Shown here: positions 41,946 to 51,049 of the stretch, piece after piece
How the letters are laid out: each line of letters begins with the position of its first letter
How positions within the stretch are numbered: the first letter of the stretch is position 1
From: Novosphingobium pokkalii
GTDB lineage: Bacteria > Pseudomonadota > Alphaproteobacteria > Sphingomonadales > Sphingomonadaceae
Direction: 5' to 3'
Assembly (NCBI RefSeq): GCF_014652855.1
Contig: NZ_BMZP01000006.1
Span: forward strand, 1-64,000
Length of the DNA: 64,000 bases
Notes under the pieces: generated by a model
What the model was told of the DNA's origin: nothing
The model's database searches: none
What the model saw: only the letters and a program-made list of their open reading frames with translations
Translations under genes and position numbers: made by a program

Positions 41946-44384
41946 TCACCCTTTGGGCGGGCAGGGAACGACGCTTCCAGTTGCCTCGACACGCGCATTG
42001 CTGAGCGTCACGACAAATCCCTGCGGCGCCGTGATGCGAAGCGGGGTGCCCACCTCCTTGAGGTTGGCGCCGGCATCGGCAAAACAGCGCAACGGAATTC
42101 GTGTCTGGGTAACGGCCCCCTGCGGCGCAAGACGCAGGAGCGATGCCACATCCAGGCTGCCCGTGCCAACCGAAACCTTGATCGGCCCGGCCGGCAGCGC
42201 GTCGATCCGCCAATCCAGCCGAACTTCAAAGCCTTCGTCGGCCTGGCGGGTGAGATCGACGGGCGGCCCGTCGATGGCCAGCGCGCCGGGCGCGGCCCAG
42301 GTGAACTGCCGCGCATCTTCCTGCGCGGCGAGATCGACCGAACGCGCGGTGACGGCATTGTCCAGTCCGAGGTGCCAGGGCGACGGGGCCACGCCACGGT
42401 TGAACCAGAGGTTGTCGCTCGCGGCCGCCGAGAGATCGACGCGCGGATCTTCGTTGACCGGGCCGACCGACTGGGCATGGGCATAAGTCAGGCCATAGCC
42501 GGCCGGGAACAGCGGCGCAGTCACGGGCGAGCGCGCATCGGCCGGCCAGGGGAACGGCAGGGTACCGGCAAAATCGCGCGCCGGCTTGCCATTGGCCCCG
42601 GCCACGAGAACGTCGGCCACGCCGGCGCCCTGCGTGCCGGGCAACCAGGCCGCGACAAAGGCGTCGGAAGCATTGAGCAGCGGCCCGGCAAACAGCGGCC
42701 GACCCGAGAGGAACACCGAGACCACCGGAATGCCCTGGGCCTTGAGCCGGGCGATCAGCGCATCTTCGCCATGGCGCGGGCGGAACGCGAGATTGGCCAC
42801 GTCGCCCTGGAATTCGGCATAGGGCGCCTCGCCATAGACGACCACGGCGACGTCGGGCTTGTCGGTGAACTGCCCATCGGGCGAGAGGGTGGCCTTGCCA
42901 CCGGCCTTGGCCAGGGCATCGACCAGGCCGCGCCCGATCGTCTCGCCGCGCGGGAAATCGGCGGCCGCGGTGTCGGTGCCCTGCCAGGTGATCGTCCAGC
43001 CGCCGGCCTGCATCGCCATGCTGTCGGCCCCCGGCCCCGCCACTAGCACCTTGGCGCCGGGCTTGAGCGGCAGCAGGCCGCCGTTGTTCTTGAGCAGGAC
43101 CAGCGACTTGGCCACCGCTTCGCGCGCCACGGCAAGATGCGCGGGGGCGCCGAGCTGATCGGGCGCACCGCGCAGGACCGGGGCTGCCCCCATCAGCCCG
43201 AGCTTGAATTTCACGCGCAGGATGCGGCGCACGGCATCGTCGATCCGCGCCATGGGAATCGCGCCCTGCTGCACCTGGGCCAGCGTGGTGTCAAACAGGC
43301 CCTTCCAGCTATCGGGCGCCATCGCCATGTCGAGCCCGGCGTTGAAGCTGGCCGCGCACGACGTGACCGTGCAGCCTTCGACCTGGCCATGGCCGTTCCA
43401 ATCGCCCACGACGAAGCCGCCAAAGCCCATGCGGCCCTTGAGCACATCGGTGAGCAGCGAACGGTTGCCGTGGTTCTTCACCCCGTTCCAACTGGAAAAG
43501 CTGGCCATGACGGTGAGCGCGCCGGCATCGATCGCGGCGGGGTAGCCCTGGGCATGGCGGGCCACGAGTTCGGCCTCGCCGATGCGGGCATCGCCCTGGT
43601 CCTTGCCCTCGAACGTGCCGCCATCGGCCAGGTAGTGCTTGGCGGTGGCCGCCACATGGGTGCTATCGACCGGGCGGCCTGCGCGCAGCGGGCCTTGCAG
43701 GCCGGTGACCATGGCGCGGCCATAGGCGGCGACCAGCGCGGGATCGGCGGCATAGCCTTCATAGCTGCGGCCCCAACGCAAGTCTTGCGGCACGGCCAGC
43801 GTGGGAGCGAAGGTCCATTCGATGCCGGTGGCGGCAATCTCGTCGGCCGTGGCCGCGCCGATGCGCTGCACCAGTGCCGGATCGTGCATCGCGCCAAGGC
43901 CGATGTTGTGCGGGAAGATCGTGGCGCCGGGCAGGTTGCTGTGGCCGTGCACGGCATCGACGCCGAACAGGATCGGGATGCCCGCCCCCGCCTTGGCCGA
44001 TGCGGCGCGATATTCGCCCACCAGCCGCGCCCACTCCGCCCCGCTGGCGCGCTCGTTGCCATAAGGGCCGCTGTTGCCGCCGGCCAGGATCGAGCCGAGC
44101 GGATAGCGTTGCAGATCGGCCGGCGTGACCGAGCTGATATCGCCCTGGATCATCTGGCCGATCTTCTGCGCCAGCGTCATGCGCTTGAGCAGCGCGGTGA
44201 TCCGCGCTTCGGTGGCGGGGGCGGTGATCGCTGCCGGGCTGTGCGCAGCGGGCCACTGCGCGGGATGGGCGGTGGCGCGCGCGGGCAGCGGAGGCGCTGC
44301 GCTGGCCAGTGCAGGTTGGGCCAGCGCGGGTTGAATCAGGGCCATCAGGCCGGTGGCGGCCAGCAGCAGGCGGCGCGGGATCAT
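41946..44384 (-). CDS. GH3 exo-beta-glucosidase (glucan 1,3/1,4-beta-glucosidase type)
   Basis: The 812-residue protein has a signal peptide ending ALAQPALA. It is of the ExoP / barley exoglucanase type: MTLAQKIGQMIQGD, SILAGGNS, ILFGVDAVHGHSN, AKHYLADGGTFEGKDQGD, nucleophile D328 in FVVGDWNGHGQ, and a second domain with the glutamate region VVVYGEAPYAE. A C-terminal beta-sandwich follows (about 660-812). Such enzymes cut glucose from the ends of beta-1,3 and beta-1,4 glucans. The start at 44384 follows AGAGGA. A 16-bp operator identical to the one before the TonB receptor lies 25 bp upstream of the start, so this gene and the importer after it probably have their own repressed promoter. Confidence 0.94.
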   Translation of the reverse strand: MIPRRLLLAATGLMALIQPALAQPALASAAPPLPARATAHPAQWPAAHSPAAITAPATEARITALLKRMTLAQKIGQMIQGDISSVTPADLQRYPLGSILAGGNSGPYGNERASGAEWARLVGEYRAASAKAGAGIPILFGVDAVHGHSNLPGATIFPHNIGLGAMHDPALVQRIGAATADEIAATGIEWTFAPTLAVPQDLRWGRSYEGYAADPALVAAYGRAMVTGLQGPLRAGRPVDSTHVAATAKHYLADGGTFEGKDQGDARIGEAELVARHAQGYPAAIDAGALTVMASFSSWNGVKNHGNRSLLTDVLKGRMGFGGFVVGDWNGHGQVEGCTVTSCAASFNAGLDMAMAPDSWKGLFDTTLAQVQQGAIPMARIDDAVRRILRVKFKLGLMGAAPVLRGAPDQLGAPAHLAVAREAVAKSLVLLKNNGGLLPLKPGAKVLVAGPGADSMAMQAGGWTITWQGTDTAAADFPRGETIGRGLVDALAKAGGKATLSPDGQFTDKPDVAVVVYGEAPYAEFQGDVANLAFRPRHGEDALIARLKAQGIPVVSVFLSGRPLFAGPLLNASDAFVAAWLPGTQGAGVADVLVAGANGKPARDFAGTLPFPWPADARSPVTAPLFPAGYGLTYAHAQSVGPVNEDPRVDLSAAASDNLWFNRGVAPSPWHLGLDNAVTARSVDLAAQEDARQFTWAAPGALAIDGPPVDLTRQADEGFEVRLDWRIDALPAGPIKVSVGTGSLDVASLLRLAPQGAVTQTRIPLRCFADAGANLKEVGTPLRITAPQGFVVTLSNARVEATGSVVPCPPKG

Positions 44385-44408
44385 GGCAGGTCCTCTCTCG
44401 GGCAAATC

Positions 44409-44424
44409 TTGTGAACGTTCTCAA
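44409..44424 (-). promoter_or_regulatory. LacI-type operator before GH3
   Basis: TTGTGAACGTTCTCAA, with the palindromic core GAACGTTC, is located in the 94-bp gap between the MFS gene and GH3. The identical 16-mer occurs at 54070-54085 before the TonB receptor. The LacI-family gene lies one gene upstream, making it the obvious binder. Confidence 0.75.
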
Positions 44425-44478
44425 TTGCGGTTTGTGGCATGCCGGGCGATGGAGATCAACGGGCTTTATCGCGCGGGT

Positions 44479-45696
44479 TCAGGCTTGGCGGATGGACAAC
44501 AGCAAGGCGCTGGCCAGGATCGCGCAGGTGGCCAGCACCAGGAACAGCGCGCCAAAGCCGAGCGTAGGCACCAGCCCCACCGCCAGCCATGGCACGATCA
44601 GCGAGGGCACCGTGTTGGTCAGGTTGAACAGCCCGAGATCGCGCCCGCGCCGATCGGGCCGGGGCAGGACGCGCAGGGTCTGCCCGGCATGCAGCGCCAG
44701 GAACACCGCCATGGCCAGCGCAAACAGGGCATAGCCCGCCAAGGCCACGGCCTTGCCCGGCGCCAGCGCCATGATCACCAGGCCCAGCGCGACCAGCGCG
44801 GCAAGCAGGGCGAGCGGGCGCCAGGGCCGCACTCGGCGATCGGCCCAGTGCCCCACGAGCAGGGCCAGCGGCACCGACAGGGCGAGCAACACTCCATAGA
44901 TGCGCGCCATGGTGGCAGGATGCATCGTGGCATCGATCGACAGGAACCAATAGGCGATGAAGGCAAACAGCGTGGCTTCGGCCAGTTGCACCAGGAGCCG
45001 CGCCAGCCACATGCGCCGCACTGGCCCGGTGGGCGTGGGAGCGCATGGTGCGGTGGCGGCGGCCGATACCACCGGAGCTTGAGCCGGCATCAAGCGCGGC
45101 CCGAAGAGCAGCAGGGGCAGGATCGAGAGCACCACGATCAGCGCCAGCACGGCCACCCGCGTGGCAAAGCCCACGCCCGGCCCGCCATGCAGCGCGGGCA
45201 GCGTGACGAAAGCCCCCACCGCGCCCGACCAGGCCGGGGCGAAAGCCAGCAACCCGCCGAGCACGCCCTTGTGGCGATCGGGCACGCAATCGCCCGCCCA
45301 GGCGGCCAGTGGCCCCAGCACCATGTTGAGCGCGGCCTGCCAGGCAACCAGCAGCGCGATCAGGCCGGGTAGCGTGGTGGCGAGCGGCAGGGCGAGCAGC
45401 AGCGCGCTCGCCAGAACCAGCCCCACCGCCACCCAGGCGCGGCGATGGCCGGTGCGGTCGCTCGCCCAGCCCCAGGCGATATTGGTCAGGCTCGCCGAAA
45501 CCGCGCCGATGAACGTGAGCGTCGCCAGCCACGGCACTGCCGCTGGCCCGGCCAGTTCGGCCACGCGCAGCGGCAGCAGCAGCGTGAGCAAGGGGCCATA
45601 GCCCGCCGTCGCCCCGGCCCAGGCCAGGGCATAGCATAGCAGGAACGGCCAATCGCTGCGGCGCGCAGCGGGCGCGGCCAGCACGGCCTCAGCCAC
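44479..45696 (-). CDS. MFS sugar transporter
   Basis: The 405-residue protein has about 12 membrane helices and an MFS loop motif (NIAWGWASDRTGHRRAWVAVG) between helices 2 and 3. It resembles MFS transporters found in saccharide loci of alphaproteobacteria, but I cannot tell the substrate. Oligosaccharides released by the GH16 enzyme are the likely cargo from context. The GTG at 45696 overlaps the LacI stop by 8 bases (GTGGCTGA), the same overlap geometry seen between the SapC and cupin genes. The longer upstream frame lies within the LacI gene and is rejected. Confidence 0.82.
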   Translation of the reverse strand: MAEAVLAAPAARRSDWPFLLCYALAWAGATAGYGPLLTLLLPLRVAELAGPAAVPWLATLTFIGAVSASLTNIAWGWASDRTGHRRAWVAVGLVLASALLLALPLATTLPGLIALLVAWQAALNMVLGPLAAWAGDCVPDRHKGVLGGLLAFAPAWSGAVGAFVTLPALHGGPGVGFATRVAVLALIVVLSILPLLLFGPRLMPAQAPVVSAAATAPCAPTPTGPVRRMWLARLLVQLAEATLFAFIAYWFLSIDATMHPATMARIYGVLLALSVPLALLVGHWADRRVRPWRPLALLAALVALGLVIMALAPGKAVALAGYALFALAMAVFLALHAGQTLRVLPRPDRRGRDLGLFNLTNTVPSLIVPWLAVGLVPTLGFGALFLVLATCAILASALLLSIRQA

Positions 45697-46741
45697 GCGG
45701 CGGCGCCACGGATTCGCGCAGAACCAGCCCGGCGGGCACCACCACCGGCGCGGCGGGCACGGTGCCGTCACGCTGCGCGGCGATGATCAGGTCCACCGCG
45801 CGCGCCACCGTTTCGGCCACCGGCTGGTCCACCGCGCTCAGGGCCGGGCGGGCAAAGCGCACCACCGGGGTGTTGTCGAAACTGATCAGCGAGAGATCGT
45901 CGGGCACGGCGAGGCCCAGGGCATGGGCGACGTCCAGGCTGGCCAGCGCGGTCTGGTCGTTGCTGGCGATGATCGCGGTGGGCCGCTCTGCCTGGCCCAG
46001 CAAGGTTCGCGCCGCGCTGGTGCCGGTGGCAAAGCTGAAGTCGCTGGCGGCCAGCAGGCCATCGGTGGGCAGGCCGGCATCGGCCATGGCGGCGCGCCAG
46101 CCATCGACGCGCCATTGGCTGAGGCTGTATTCGGCATTGCCGGCGATGAAGCCGATGCGGCGATGGCCCAGCTCGATCAGCGCCTGCGTCGCTTTGCGCG
46201 CCGAACCTTCGTCGTCCATGATCAGCGGGATGCCGCCGCCCCGCCCCAGCGAGCCGATGCGGGCAAACGGGATATTCTGGCGCGCGAGCACGCCCACGAT
46301 CAGCGGATTGTCCGAATGCGGCGGGGTGAGCACCACGCCATCGGGTTGCAGCGCGGCAATGGCGGCGAGCAGTTCGCGCTCGACATGGTCGTTGTGGGTA
46401 TCGACCAGTTCAAAGATCATGCGATAGCCATGTTCGGCGCATTGCAGCATGCCCCCCAGCAGCATCTGGTCCACCCAGTCGCTGCCCTGGCGCGCGCGCC
46501 AATCGGCGATCGTGCGGTCGCGATCGTTGAGCGCGAGGATCAGGTACGAACGCGAGCCGCTCATCCGCTGCGCCGCGATAGAGGGGACATAGCCCAGCCG
46601 GGCAATCGCCTCGCGCACGCGCTCCTGCATTTCGGGGCGCACGTTGGGTTCGTTGTTGATCACCCGGCTGACGGTTTGCAGCGAGACGCCGGCATCGGCA
46701 GCCACGTGCTTGATCGTCACGGTCTGACGGCGGCGCGCCAT
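45689..46741 (-). CDS. LacI-family transcriptional regulator
   Basis: The 350-residue protein starts with a LacI helix-turn-helix (TIKHVAADAGVSLQTVSRVINNEPNVRPEMQ, about residues 9-39) and the hinge helix region YVPSIAAQRMSG. A periplasmic-binding-protein-like effector domain follows, with PIIASNDQTALASLD-type segments (here TAIIASNDQTALASLDVA) and DDLSLISFDNTPV. The ATG at 46741 gives the normal N-terminus MARRRQTVT. It lies within the beta-glucan locus, 17 bp after GH16 and overlapping the MFS gene. Its expected binding sites are the GAACGTTC palindromes at 44409 and 54070-54115, so it probably represses the locus until an oligosaccharide or glucose signal binds. Confidence 0.93.
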   Translation of the reverse strand: MARRRQTVTIKHVAADAGVSLQTVSRVINNEPNVRPEMQERVREAIARLGYVPSIAAQRMSGSRSYLILALNDRDRTIADWRARQGSDWVDQMLLGGMLQCAEHGYRMIFELVDTHNDHVERELLAAIAALQPDGVVLTPPHSDNPLIVGVLARQNIPFARIGSLGRGGGIPLIMDDEGSARKATQALIELGHRRIGFIAGNAEYSLSQWRVDGWRAAMADAGLPTDGLLAASDFSFATGTSAARTLLGQAERPTAIIASNDQTALASLDVAHALGLAVPDDLSLISFDNTPVVRFARPALSAVDQPVAETVARAVDLIIAAQRDGTVPAAPVVVPAGLVLRESVAPPRG

Positions 46742-46758
46742 GAACTGCCTGCTATCCT

Positions 46759-47682
46759 TTATTTCGTCGCGGCCGGAGCGGCCACAGCGGCATCGCTTTG
46801 CCAGACGCGGACCCAATCGACCATCATGCTGCGCGGGAAACCCGTGTTGTCCACGCCCCCGCCATTGCGGCTTTCGGGCAGACCGCCGCCGATGGCAAGG
46901 TTGAGCACGAGGTGGAAAGGTTGATCGAACGGCGCCAGCGGATCGGCGCTGCCGGTGGTGGACCATTCCCCGGCGCGCCGGGTTTCATAGGGCACGCCAT
47001 CGATGCTCCAGGTGATCGATCCGGGCGCCCAGTCCACGGCATAGGTGTGATAGCCATCGACCGGGGCGGGAATTGGCGTCTCGGCGCCAAGATGGCGATT
47101 GGCCGGCGGGGTGCCGCCGAAGTGGATCGTGCCCAGCGCGTGATCCTCCCGCCCGGCGGTGCAGGTGGGGCACGGCACACCCAGGTTCACCGTTTCGAGA
47201 ATGTCGATCTCGCCCGAGGCGGCCCAGTGGCCATAGCGATCCTGCGCGGGCAGCATCCAGATTGCCGGCCAGCTCCCCTGCCCGCCCGGCAGCTTGGCGC
47301 GCACTTCCACCCGGCCATAGCGCCAGGCCGCCTTGCCCTTGGTGCTGAGCCGCGCGGACGTGAACGGCTTGTCGGCACGGGCGGCGCGCTTTTCCGGGCT
47401 GTCGCGCAGGTCGACCGGATAGGCCGGGCCGCGCCAGGGTTCCTTGCGCGCGGTGATCACCAGCTTGCCATCGGCGAGATGCGCGTTGGCCCGGCGCGAG
47501 GTGTAGCATTGCCGTTCCTGGTTGCCGCCGCCCCAGCAATCATCGGCCAGCGTCCAGCGCGCAGGATCGATCGCGGTGCCGTCGAACTCGTCGGACCAGA
47601 CCAGGTGCCAGCCCGGCGCTGACGGCGGCGGCGAACTGGCTGCTGCAGCAGCCGACGCGAGCAGGGCCAGCGCCAGGCTCAT
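46759..47682 (-). CDS. GH16 endo-beta-glucanase (laminarinase/lichenase type)
   Basis: The 307-residue protein has a short signal peptide and one GH16 domain. Typical segments are WHLVWSDEFDGTAIDPARW, GRVEVRAKLPGGQGSWPAIWMLP and the catalytic motif SGEIDILE, with nucleophile E158, D160 and acid/base E163, then HLVLNLAIGG. The motif without the extra residue before the acid/base (EIDILE, not EIDxxxE) is normal for the lichenase side, so beta-1,3, beta-1,3-1,4 or related glucans are all possible. It is fused to no carbohydrate-binding module. The ATG overlaps the halogenase stop (ATGA). It probably acts in the periplasm or at the surface on glucan imported by the upstream receptor. Confidence 0.93.
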   Translation of the reverse strand: MSLALALLASAAAAASSPPPSAPGWHLVWSDEFDGTAIDPARWTLADDCWGGGNQERQCYTSRRANAHLADGKLVITARKEPWRGPAYPVDLRDSPEKRAARADKPFTSARLSTKGKAAWRYGRVEVRAKLPGGQGSWPAIWMLPAQDRYGHWAASGEIDILETVNLGVPCPTCTAGREDHALGTIHFGGTPPANRHLGAETPIPAPVDGYHTYAVDWAPGSITWSIDGVPYETRRAGEWSTTGSADPLAPFDQPFHLVLNLAIGGGLPESRNGGGVDNTGFPRSMMVDWVRVWQSDAAVAAPAATK

Positions 47683-49178
47683 GCAGCAGCCCCGGTGCGC
47701 GCGCCGCAGTAGTGATCGACATAGGCCGCGTGGCCGGGCAGGCCCTGTACCGTTTCGGCCACTTCGCGGCGCAGCCCGGCCAGCAGGCGGTCCAGTTCGT
47801 CGTCGCGCAACTTGGCCGCCACGGGGTGATAGGCGGCCGGCATCAGCCCCTGGCCCATCATCACCTGGACCCAACTGTTTTCGGCAAACAGTTCCTCGTT
47901 CTTGCGGAACACGCGGCCGGTGCGGGCGAACAGGTCCATGCGGTGCGCAAGCGTTTCGGGCACTTCCATCCCGGCGCACTGGCGCCAGAACGGGCTGTCG
48001 CGCCGCTCAGTGGCCTTGTAGTGCAGGATCAGGAAATCGCGGATCTGCACCATGTCGGTCATCTGCTGTTCGTTGAATTCGGCAATGTCGGCCGGATCGG
48101 GGCGCTGGCCCACCGGCAGCAGGCGCAGGATGCTCAGCACCGCGCGCTGGATCAGGTGGATCGAGGTGGATTCGAGCGGTTCCATGAACCCGCCCGACAG
48201 CCCCACGGCCACGCAGTTCTTGACCCATTGCCGGCGCCGTGCCCCGGTGGTGAAGCGGATGCGGTTGGGCTCGGTCAGAACCTGGCCTTCCACGCTCGAA
48301 AGCAGGTGATCGAGCGCCTGCTCTTCCGAGAGATAGCGGCTGCACCAGACGATGCCGTTGCCCTGGCGGTGTTGCAGTGGGATGCGCCATTGCCAGCCGG
48401 CATCGTGCGCGATGGCGCGGGTATAGGGCACGGGCGGGCGCACGCTGGCGGTCTGCACGGCAATGGCGCGGTCGCAGGGCAGCCAGTGGGTCCAATCGTC
48501 GAACCCGGCATGCAGCGCCCCTTCGATCAGCAGGGCGCGAAAGCCGGTGCAATCGAGGAACAGATCGCCTTCCACCCGCCGGTCACCATCCAGGCGCAGC
48601 GCGGCAATCGCCCCGCTTTCGCTATCGAGTTCCACGTGCGCAATGCGGCCTTCGATGCGCGTGGCCCCGTCCGCTTCGGCCAGGCGGCGCAGGAACGCGG
48701 CATAGAGCCCGGAATCGAGCTGATAGGCGTAGTTCATCCGCCCATCGGGCAAGTGGGCAAACCGTCCGGCGCGGGCCGCCATCAGTTCCAGGCAATAGTC
48801 GTCATAGGGCTGCGCATGGCCGCGGGCGCGGCCGTGCAGCCAGAAGTGCTGGAACCCGGCGCTCCAGTGATCGCGGCCGGTGCCGCCGAACGAGTGGAAA
48901 TAGCTTTCGCCCGCTGCCTTCCAGTTTTCGAACGCGATGCCCAGCTTGAATGTGGCCTGGGTGGCGCGCATGAAATCGGCTTCGGCAATGTTCAGCAGGC
49001 GGTTGTAGGCCACGAGCGGCGGAATCGTGCTTTCGCCCACGCCCACTGTGCCGATCGCCTCGCTTTCCACCAGGGTGACCGTGGCCACCGGGCCGAGGGT
49101 GCGCGCCAGCGCGGCGGCGGCCATCCAGCCGGCGGTGCCGCCACCGGCAACGACGATGCGCAGGGGTTCAGGATTCAT
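47679..49178 (-). CDS. Flavin-dependent tryptophan halogenase-like protein
   Basis: The 499-residue protein has the flavin-dependent halogenase marks: a GGGTAGWMAAAAL dinucleotide site at 11-23, a conserved lysine K78 in FKLGIAFENW, WQWRIP (262-267, the WxWxIP motif) and the E336 region PLESTSIHLIQ. All catalytic positions known from PrnA appear to be kept, so it may be active. The family halogenates tryptophan or other electron-rich rings using FADH2, but copies in TonB-receptor loci of alphaproteobacteria and xanthomonads have no established substrate. The start at 49178 overlaps the cupin stop (ATGA), and it forms one unit with SapC, cupin and GH16. A flavin reductase is not present in the window. 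Confidence 0.9.
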   Translation of the reverse strand: MNPEPLRIVVAGGGTAGWMAAAALARTLGPVATVTLVESEAIGTVGVGESTIPPLVAYNRLLNIAEADFMRATQATFKLGIAFENWKAAGESYFHSFGGTGRDHWSAGFQHFWLHGRARGHAQPYDDYCLELMAARAGRFAHLPDGRMNYAYQLDSGLYAAFLRRLAEADGATRIEGRIAHVELDSESGAIAALRLDGDRRVEGDLFLDCTGFRALLIEGALHAGFDDWTHWLPCDRAIAVQTASVRPPVPYTRAIAHDAGWQWRIPLQHRQGNGIVWCSRYLSEEQALDHLLSSVEGQVLTEPNRIRFTTGARRRQWVKNCVAVGLSGGFMEPLESTSIHLIQRAVLSILRLLPVGQRPDPADIAEFNEQQMTDMVQIRDFLILHYKATERRDSPFWRQCAGMEVPETLAHRMDLFARTGRVFRKNEELFAENSWVQVMMGQGLMPAAYHPVAAKLRDDELDRLLAGLRREVAETVQGLPGHAAYVDHYCGARTGAAA

Positions 49179-50200
49179 CGGCTCAGGCTCCGAAGCAGGA
49201 AGGCGCGGATGCGCCCGGCGGCGGTGGCATCGAGCGGGGCGAGGATGCCCTGCCCGGCTGGCGGCAGATGGGCACGCGCGGCCTCTCCGCCGGAAAAGAC
49301 ATGGTGTTCGAACAAGGCGCGCCATTGCTGGCGCTCTGCCTCGGGCAGATCGCGGATCGCCAGGATCGCGTGGATCAGCGCGTCCTGCGGCTGGCCCAGC
49401 CAGCGCGGGGTGTCACGCCACCAATAGTTGACCAGCACATTGAACGGCGCGGTGGCATCGACCGCGTGATACCAGCCGCTGGGGATGAACAACGCGTCGC
49501 CCGGTGCCAGATCGGCCACCTGGGCATGAGCCAGCGCGCTGGCATAGCCGGGATGGCGCAGCGGATCGGGCGCGTCGGGATCGACCATGCTGACGGCGCG
49601 GCCGGCTGGCGTGTTGGCCAGCGGGCCGAGATAGAGGTTGGCGAACTGATCGGGCGGGAACAGCGTGAAGCACCGCTGCCCCACCGCGCAGACCGCCAGG
49701 TTGTGGGGGAAATCGTTGTGCGCGGCGACCCGCGTGGCCGTGCCGATCCACACGCTGGCCAGCGCCTCGCGATCACCCAGCGGCATCGGGTTGGCCGCGT
49801 CCAGCCCTTCGAACCAGCCGGGAATGTCGATCGAGCCCATGTAGACCAGGCGCCCGTCGGCGGTCTGCTCGGCCGCATCGAACCGCGCCCAGATCGCCGT
49901 GAGCGGCTCCTGCACGGTCTGGAAATTGACCTGCATCGCCGGGTCGTAAAACAGGCGGCCCCCCGCCTGCGGCCCGGCGAGCGAGACGGTGAAGGCGCGC
50001 GGGCGGGCATGGGCAGCCAGATGCGCGCGGGCCGCTGCGGCGCCATCCCGCCCGGCCTGCACCAGCGGCCAGTGCGCCGCCAGGGCGCGCACCACGAACG
50101 GCGTGGTTTCCTGCGCCAACAGGGCATCGAGCGCCGCAGCATCGGGCGCGGTGACCTCGCGCACGGCCCCTTTGTGCACGGGAAGCGGGGTTTCAGCCAC
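49175..50200 (-). CDS. Cupin-like/JmjC-type domain protein
   Basis: The 341-residue protein resembles cupin_8 / JmjC-type Fe(II) oxygenases: a central barrel with a metal-binding HxD pattern in AAHNDFPHNLAVCAVG and a later histidine in PSGWYHAVDA, followed by an FNVLVNYWWRD strand. The upstream helical part includes a FVVRALAAHWPLV segment common to this family. Such proteins hydroxylate residues or small molecules, but the copies in halogenase loci are uncharacterised. The GTG at 50200 overlaps the SapC stop by 8 bases (GTGGCTGA), which is why the longer frame is rejected. It sits in the order SapC, cupin, halogenase, a recurrent set beside TonB receptors. Confidence 0.87.
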   Translation of the reverse strand: MAETPLPVHKGAVREVTAPDAAALDALLAQETTPFVVRALAAHWPLVQAGRDGAAAARAHLAAHARPRAFTVSLAGPQAGGRLFYDPAMQVNFQTVQEPLTAIWARFDAAEQTADGRLVYMGSIDIPGWFEGLDAANPMPLGDREALASVWIGTATRVAAHNDFPHNLAVCAVGQRCFTLFPPDQFANLYLGPLANTPAGRAVSMVDPDAPDPLRHPGYASALAHAQVADLAPGDALFIPSGWYHAVDATAPFNVLVNYWWRDTPRWLGQPQDALIHAILAIRDLPEAERQQWRALFEHHVFSGGEAARAHLPPAGQGILAPLDATAAGRIRAFLLRSLSR

Positions 50201-50903
50201 GCCCGCGCCGCGCCATGAGATCGGGAAAGCGGCCCAATGCGGCCACGGCCATGTAGATCGGCAGGAGATACCCTTGCGCGTTGAGATCGCCCAGCGCCGC
50301 GCCATCGAGCGCGGCAAGGCGATCTTCGGCGATGATGTGATAGCCCACCAGACTGCGGGTGGAGCCTTCGGCCAGCGGCACTTCCAGCGTGAAGGGTTCG
50401 AGCAGGTCGTGCCGCTCCAGCGCGTCGAGGAACGCAGCCGTGTCGCGCCAGCCCGCATCGAGCGCGCCAAGCTGCTCCGCCTTGGCGGCAAGATAGGGCG
50501 TGGGCGCGCCGGTTTCGTCGAACAGGCGTTGCCCGGCGGGCGCGCCGACGCGGGCATGGGCCAGATCGATGTGGACCTGCGGCACGTCATCCTCATGCCG
50601 GGTGCGGCCGATCAGGAACGGCTGCACCGCGTGGGCGAGCGGGACATAGGCCGCGTCCCAGCGATCCTGATGCAGGAACAGGTTTTCCCCCTGCTCGAAC
50701 CCGAACAGGGCCAGCGGGGCAAAGCGCCCGGTCTGCCCGTCGCGGCGGAACACGATGGGATAGTGCGCCGCCACGGCGCGGAATTCGGAGGGCACCACCA
50801 GGCACCCCATCACGCCATCGCCCCATTGCGCCCCCGCGCCGCTGGCCACGGTGAGATCGCGATGGGTGGCATTGTCGAGCAGGGCGTGGCGGCTGCTGGT
50901 CAT
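50193..50903 (-). CDS. SapC family protein
   Basis: The 236-residue protein matches the SapC family (paracrystalline surface-layer associated) from YPIVFRRDGQTGRFAPLALFGFEQGENLF through GTKAEQLGALDAGWRDTAAFLDALERHDLLEP-like helices to SLVGYHIIAEDRLAALDG. No signal peptide is visible. The first member was tied to S-layer function in Campylobacter, but the role in TonB-receptor loci is unknown. It is the first gene of the SapC-cupin-halogenase-GH16 run, separated from the receptor by 146 bp and a strong hairpin. Confidence 0.88.
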   Translation of the reverse strand: MTSSRHALLDNATHRDLTVASGAGAQWGDGVMGCLVVPSEFRAVAAHYPIVFRRDGQTGRFAPLALFGFEQGENLFLHQDRWDAAYVPLAHAVQPFLIGRTRHEDDVPQVHIDLAHARVGAPAGQRLFDETGAPTPYLAAKAEQLGALDAGWRDTAAFLDALERHDLLEPFTLEVPLAEGSTRSLVGYHIIAEDRLAALDGAALGDLNAQGYLLPIYMAVAALGRFPDLMARRGRG

Positions 50904-50996
50904 GGGTGTGCGGCGTCCTCTCTGGTCATGCTCTTGCCCGCTCTTGTTCCATCCCCCGCCGCCGCAATCAAGCGCTGCGCGGGGTGGAGCGAGGGA

Positions 50997-51038
50997 CCGT
51001 CCAGCCGGCCGGCAGGGCAGCGCCAGCCGGCTGGACGG
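50997..51038 (-). terminator. Hairpin after the TonB receptor of the beta-glucan locus
   Basis: CCGTCCAGCCGGC (50997-51009) pairs perfectly with GCCGGCTGGACGG (51026-51038), a 13-bp stem starting 12 bp after the receptor's stop codon on its strand. No T-run follows. It probably reduces readthrough into the SapC gene, leaving the receptor more highly expressed than the downstream enzymes. Confidence 0.65.
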
Positions 51039-51049
51039 GGAGGGCCGCG

